Below are positions 59,992 to 64,000 of a DNA stretch of 64,000 nucleotides, piece after piece. Below the pieces are notes generated by a model. That model worked only from the letters and a program-made list of their open reading frames with translations. It did no database searches and had not been told where the DNA came from. The stretch lies in assembly GCF_036785885.1 (NCBI RefSeq), contig NC_092329.1, positions 3,596,001 through 3,660,000 of the forward strand, written 5' to 3'. Within the stretch, counting starts at the first letter, position 1. Each line of letters begins with the position of its first letter. The position numbers and the translations under genes were made by a program. This DNA is from Coffea arabica (lineage: Eukaryota > Streptophyta > Magnoliopsida > Gentianales > Rubiaceae).

Positions 59992-62122
59992 GCAAGCTCT
60001 GAGTGATGTTGCCAGTAAATCTTTTCCCATCCTGGTATCGAGCAGTCCGTGTAACTTTGTGTGCGTCGAAAGGCTTTAGGCTTGAAAGTTGCCTCCTCCT
60101 GAAGGTCATTGATTTAGAGCCTTCTACAACTTTGATTCATTTGGGGATCCTCCAAGAAAATGACGATGAGCCTTTGGATCCAAATCAAAGAGGTTTGAAG
60201 CAAGCTATGATTCTTGCACTTGTCCTGCATGAAATGTAATGTAAATAGCCATTCAATGTAATTACGAGCATTAGTTTTTCACGATCTCATGCAAATTCAG
60301 AGGCATCCAGCTAAAGTATTTTGTTATTAGTACAATCGGATTGAGATATCCATCTCCACCAATAAAACCGTTTCCTGATGCTAGGAGACGAAATATCACA
60401 TATAGAAACGGCAAAAGATTCTTGAAGTTATGTACGTATATACATGGAGCATAACGTGAGAACTTGATAACGAATGGTGGGCAGAAAACAAAATAGGGAG
60501 TTGTGTGGCCTCGGGACTTCCCGTTTGTTCGAATTTCACAATGGCAATGGCAATGAGTATCAAAAGTTCCTCAATGGTAATAGGTTTTGCCTATTCCTCC
60601 TTTTCACTTGTTTGGAAGTTATGTTGCAAACGGGATCTATTAAATTTCTTTTTATTACTATAATGGATTTCCTTCTTGGCTTCTTCAATTGTTTTTCTTG
60701 CTTCATAATGGGATCGGCTGATCTCTGGAGCCAAACCACCAAATGCCAGCCAATGACCACAGCCCGTGACATCACGAAACATATATAGTCTCCAAAACTT
60801 CACTAGTTTAGCCAAATACTTCAAATCATCTCCACCAATTTTAGCAAAAGCAAAATTTCAATTGAAATTTAACAAACTATTTTTTTCAAGTTTGTACGAA
60901 TCTGAAAACCCACCACCAATTGCTACTCAGAAAAAAAAAAGAAATTCACCATGAATACCCAATACCAGCGAAATCAAGTAGAAAGGAGAAGAAACAAGAG
61001 GCAGAGCCGATGGTTGACTTGGGTCCCATCTCTAACTTGGATCATATGGTTGACCTATGTTGGAGAGAGAGAGTTTTGTGCAATGGAGGCTAAGAATATT
61101 TTTTTTTCTTTCATTTTTGTGTCTTGGTGGGTAATCAAGGCGAAAATGCCCAATTCACCCTGGAATGGCCACTGAAGACTTTTTGGCCTTCCATTACCAT
61201 AGATTCATTACCATTGTAGGGTTCCAAACATTATCAATGACAATCATTGATGGTCATACCCATTGCCTTCCCCCTAAACCCTCCAACCAAACGGGTGGTA
61301 AAATGGGCTGGCAAGTTGTCCGCCGTCCAGAGCATCCTTCTTTTCTCTCAACACGCAAAAAGCGCCTTCAGATCTCTCTTCTTGTCACCGTCCATCAAAT
61401 CCAGTATTGGGGCTCAGAAAGTCCGCCTTTCTTCTGTGTTCTTCTTCATCTCAGAGAAGCGCCTTCATTTGCCGGTTAGTTATCTTTAGATCGGTCTTAA
61501 TTCTCGTTGTATATTGGCTTAGCTGATAATTTCTTGGATGTTTCCTGTATGGTTCTTGTAGATCTTTGAACGTAGTGAATGGTATCTCTTGCAGAGGAAA
61601 CGCCAAACTTTCCTCTGGGTAGTATTTTTTTGCTTCAATTTTGTATAAAGATTACTTTCTTTCGAAGCCCAAAGAGCTTACGTCAATTTTTACAAACCTA
61701 AACCCCGATGAAACTCCAAAAGTCGGTATCCTTTGAGGTCCCACAGGAGACTTATAACTACCAACCCAAACCCTCCCAACCCCGATATGAGATACATCTC
61801 AGGGAATGACACCCCAAACCTCCACAACGGGGGAGCCTGCTTACTTAAGTCGGTGATTGTTGTCTTGTAAAACTATTCATAATCTTTTCGGATTTCTTCT
61901 TTCTTAGGCGAATTCAGAAGTAGTACTGAATTTTGGTGATTTTTGTCTTGTAAAGATTTATCTTGGAATCTTTTTTTTTTCCCCACGAGAATCCACTTGT
62001 GCTTTTGTTTTCAGGGATAGAGTACTCAATTTAGTGATTTGTGTATTGTAAAGGGCGAATGAAATGTTCCAAAGCATGGAGCAGAAACTGAATAACAAAT
62101 GCCAATTACTAGCTATTTAAAT
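59992..62122. other. 3' flank and spacer, possible leader exon near 61.3-61.5 kb
   Basis: 3' UTR of the LRR gene, then spacer. A CT-rich stretch at about 61320-61480 followed by a ccg|gttagt donor, and a later cttgcag acceptor at 61596, look like the start of a spliced transcript. No protein family can be named. Around 61852-62060 a phrase like GGTGATT(G/T)TTGTCTTGTAAA recurs three times, suggesting a decayed tandem repeat. Confidence 0.35.
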
Positions 62123-62616
62123 CTACTTCTGTACACAAGTGGCACGTGATGCGATATCAAGGCCACCACTATAGCGACTTTTTACTGTATCAACATCTTT
62201 GAGTAACCTATGAATCCTTCTTTTTGAGTGGGAATCTGGAGTTTCCCTAGAGCCTGCTTGAGCATCTCCCATGAGGTCCACAGCAGGCACACTCCTCATT
62301 GATGCTTCTCTATCGGACTCTCCAGTTTTGATGATTTAGAATTTACATATTTGTTTGGCATATAATTAAGTGACTGGCACCAATTTGAAAAAGAAACCTT
62401 TGAACTAAAATTCTATACTTCACTTTTCCTCAAGAACTTAGGGCTCGAGACTTCTGCACCAGGCAGCATGCAGCATGTATTTCCTGTAGCATCAGTGTAT
62501 GTAATCTATCCTGTTGATATTGCTAGATCACTACACATCGCATCAAGAGCTTTCTCTAGACCATTTACGCGTCTCTCCAGAGAATTCATCCCATTTTGTG
62601 AATGGTCAATAAAATT
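62123..62616 (-). pseudogene. TORTIFOLIA1/SPIRAL2-like gene fragment with in-frame stop
   Basis: Two linked exon-like segments on the minus strand: 62616-62419 (phase 0) and 62317-62123, joined by a 101-base intron (gtatag...gagag). Segment 1 reads NFIDHSQNGMNSLERRVNGL, then EKALDAMCSDLAIST, a TAG stop (62508-62506), and then TYTDATGNTCCMLPGAEVSS and PKFLRK. The coiled coil (SLE.RV.GLE.A) and the TGN.CC.LPGAE..SPKF block recall plant TORTIFOLIA1-like microtubule-binding HEAT proteins. Segment 2 reads SDREASMRSVPAVDLMGDAQ, then AGSRETPDS, and ends QK-stop. The upstream HEAT-repeat exons are not seen in the remaining 1.4 kb. It is most likely a decayed or truncated copy. Family assignment is from memory. 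Confidence 0.5.
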
Positions 62617-62635
62617 CTGAAATCCACAATAGTAT

Positions 62636-62852
62636 AAAACTAATTTCAACTAATGTTTCAGTTTTGTGTCGAGAATTCACAGCTACATATGCTAGAAGCA
62701 GAAAGACGCAATCCTATTTCACGACAGTGAGATAATGCATAAAACTGGTTTCAGCACTAATTTTTCAGTTTCATATTGAAAATCACTGCTACATATGCTA
62801 GAGGCAGAAAGATGCAAGCCTATTTCATCACTGTGAGACAACACATAAACAT
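62636..62852. repeat. Tandem duplication, period about 105-110 bases
   Basis: Copies at about 62636-62740 and 62741-62852 share AAAACT, TTTCAG, CTACATATGCTAGA(A/G)GCAG, AAAGA(C/T)GCAA and CCTATTTCA in order. It lies just upstream of the TORTIFOLIA1-like fragment. Confidence 0.75.
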
Positions 62853-64000
62853 CTTCTAGATGTACGGAAGAAAATCATAACAATTTTTTAATCTTTATCA
62901 GCATGAAGCATGACAAACCTTTGAAACCAACAAATGAAAAAGCAATTCGATTTCAACATACTTTTTCTTGGCAGAAATGCATCACGAATTTGAAAAATAC
63001 GTAAATGTAGCAAACAGTTAGTCCAGCTACAACACATCAAGAAAAACAGAGCAAAAACATAATAGAATGGAGAATTTTAAATTTGAAACTAAAGAAAAAT
63101 GTTAAAATCATTGAAACTCACATAATTACATCTCTAAAATTTTGCATAAACAAGGCAAAAAAAAACCTAGCATCAGTTTCACATCATCAGCACCAACCAA
63201 TCTCTAATCGCCACATGGGCGGACGATCATGCTGACTTGGCAGGGGGCCATTTACTGTTATACTATATGTTTAATAACTACTCAAAGCTTAACTAAGGGG
63301 GTGGGGGTTTTGGGGTGGGGGGAAGGGGGAAGGGGATTATGTTCTAAATTTGACAGATATTTCATTTGCAACTCTAGCTCTGTTTTGATGATTCACCAGT
63401 CTCAGCTTTTCTTTTCCCCTCAGCACGTGTTTTCTTCTCGTGAGAAGTGACATAACTGCTATAGGTTAGCGCAATCTCGCAAACGACATATCTTGGACGG
63501 CACCATGCGATTGCTGTAAAAATAAAGCTTATTAGACAATAATAATTCTGACAATTTCTTTCAAAGATTAAGTCAAAATATATTACCTCATCAAAGAGAA
63601 AAATATTGGACGATCGAAGAACTCGTAAATAGCAATAAATAGGTCGAGGAAGAGATAATACAATTTTGCTCCAATGACTTCATTCTTTCTTATCTGTTCC
63701 TAATAGTCGAAACTTTAGAGATGAAATTTAATCCTAAACTAAGATTAGAAGGTTTTTGGTAATTGATAGGGTGTTAATTGTTAGTAATTTTATTGTTACT
63801 TTTCCTTTGTCCTTGCCAAATATTGTTTTAATTGTTGATATATACTCATTTTTGGTATTTGGACCTATCTACAGGAAGTGGAACTGAGAAATGCTAAAAA
63901 GGGAATTTTATTGAGAAAAATCCTCCACACCTTAGAGCCTCCAGCAGATATACAAGTCGGGCCCATATGGTGCTACCAAAAACTCCATTTTCGGTTGCTG
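62853..64000. other. Right-edge spacer
   Basis: AT-rich with a G-run tract at 63297-63335 (GGGGGTGGGGG-like). On the minus strand the last 90 bases are open and protein-like (GSTIWARLVYLLEAL) but cannot be assigned. No gene is called. Confidence 0.4.

Noticed and set aside
63297-63335. G-rich tract as a possible quadruplex regulator
   Set aside because: It is a simple G/T run with no gene beside it; no function can be supported.
1-64000. LTR retrotransposons, virus-derived elements and CRISPR arrays
   Set aside because: No long polyprotein-like frames, paired LTRs or regular spacer-repeat arrays were seen.

Overview
This is nuclear DNA from a flowering plant, almost certainly a eudicot. The evidence is multi-exon genes with GT-AG introns, AT-rich spacers, many short non-autonomous DNA transposons, tRNA-derived SINEs, and plant-only protein families (RADIALIS-like MYB, ZF-HD homeodomain, KCS, ERD6-like). 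An asterid is plausible but this is only an impression. No intact retrotransposon, viral relic, CRISPR array or bacterial feature was seen.

Layout. 1-2.6 kb: left spacer with a CA/C microsatellite. 2.6-4.4 kb: RADIALIS-like gene 1 (+). 5.05 kb: tRNA-Ala(AGC) (-). 8.6-10.1 kb: ZF-HD homeodomain gene (-) with a CT-rich leader. 11.8-14.8 kb: two Mutator-like foldback elements, each invaded by a smaller element. 15.6-16.8 kb: F-box gene (+). 17.3-19.4 kb: three MITE-like elements. 19.5-21.5 kb: stand-alone fatty-acyl-AMP-ligase-like gene (-). 23.6-29.8 kb: 18-exon ERD6-like sugar transporter (+). 30-33.6 kb: spacer with tandem duplications and a Helitron-like end. 33.6-35.2 kb: intronless 3-ketoacyl-CoA synthase (-). 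39-43.9 kb: Maf-family nucleotide pyrophosphatase (+). 44.6 kb: SINE with a duplicated internal promoter. 46.6-47.1 kb: RADIALIS-like gene 2 (-). 51.3-53.3 kb: two more foldback or MITE elements. 54.8 kb: second SINE. 56.2-60 kb: LRR receptor-like gene with a degenerate kinase (+). 62.1-62.6 kb: fragment of a TORTIFOLIA1-like gene (-) with an in-frame stop.

The genes do not form a pathway or cluster. They are an ordinary mix of transcription factors, membrane transport, lipid metabolism, nucleotide housekeeping and receptor functions. Exon boundaries were set by reading splice sites and checking that frames close. For the transporter, Maf, both RADIALIS-like genes and the LRR gene, every junction keeps frame and protein-family similarity.

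The most interesting observation is in the Maf gene. Two consecutive, homologous, phase-0 exons each encode the segment ending at the active-site Asp motif. One ends in ADT, as in bacterial YhdE-type Maf. The other ends in CDQ, like the SDQ of YceF-type Maf. They look like mutually exclusive alternative exons that could switch substrate preference.
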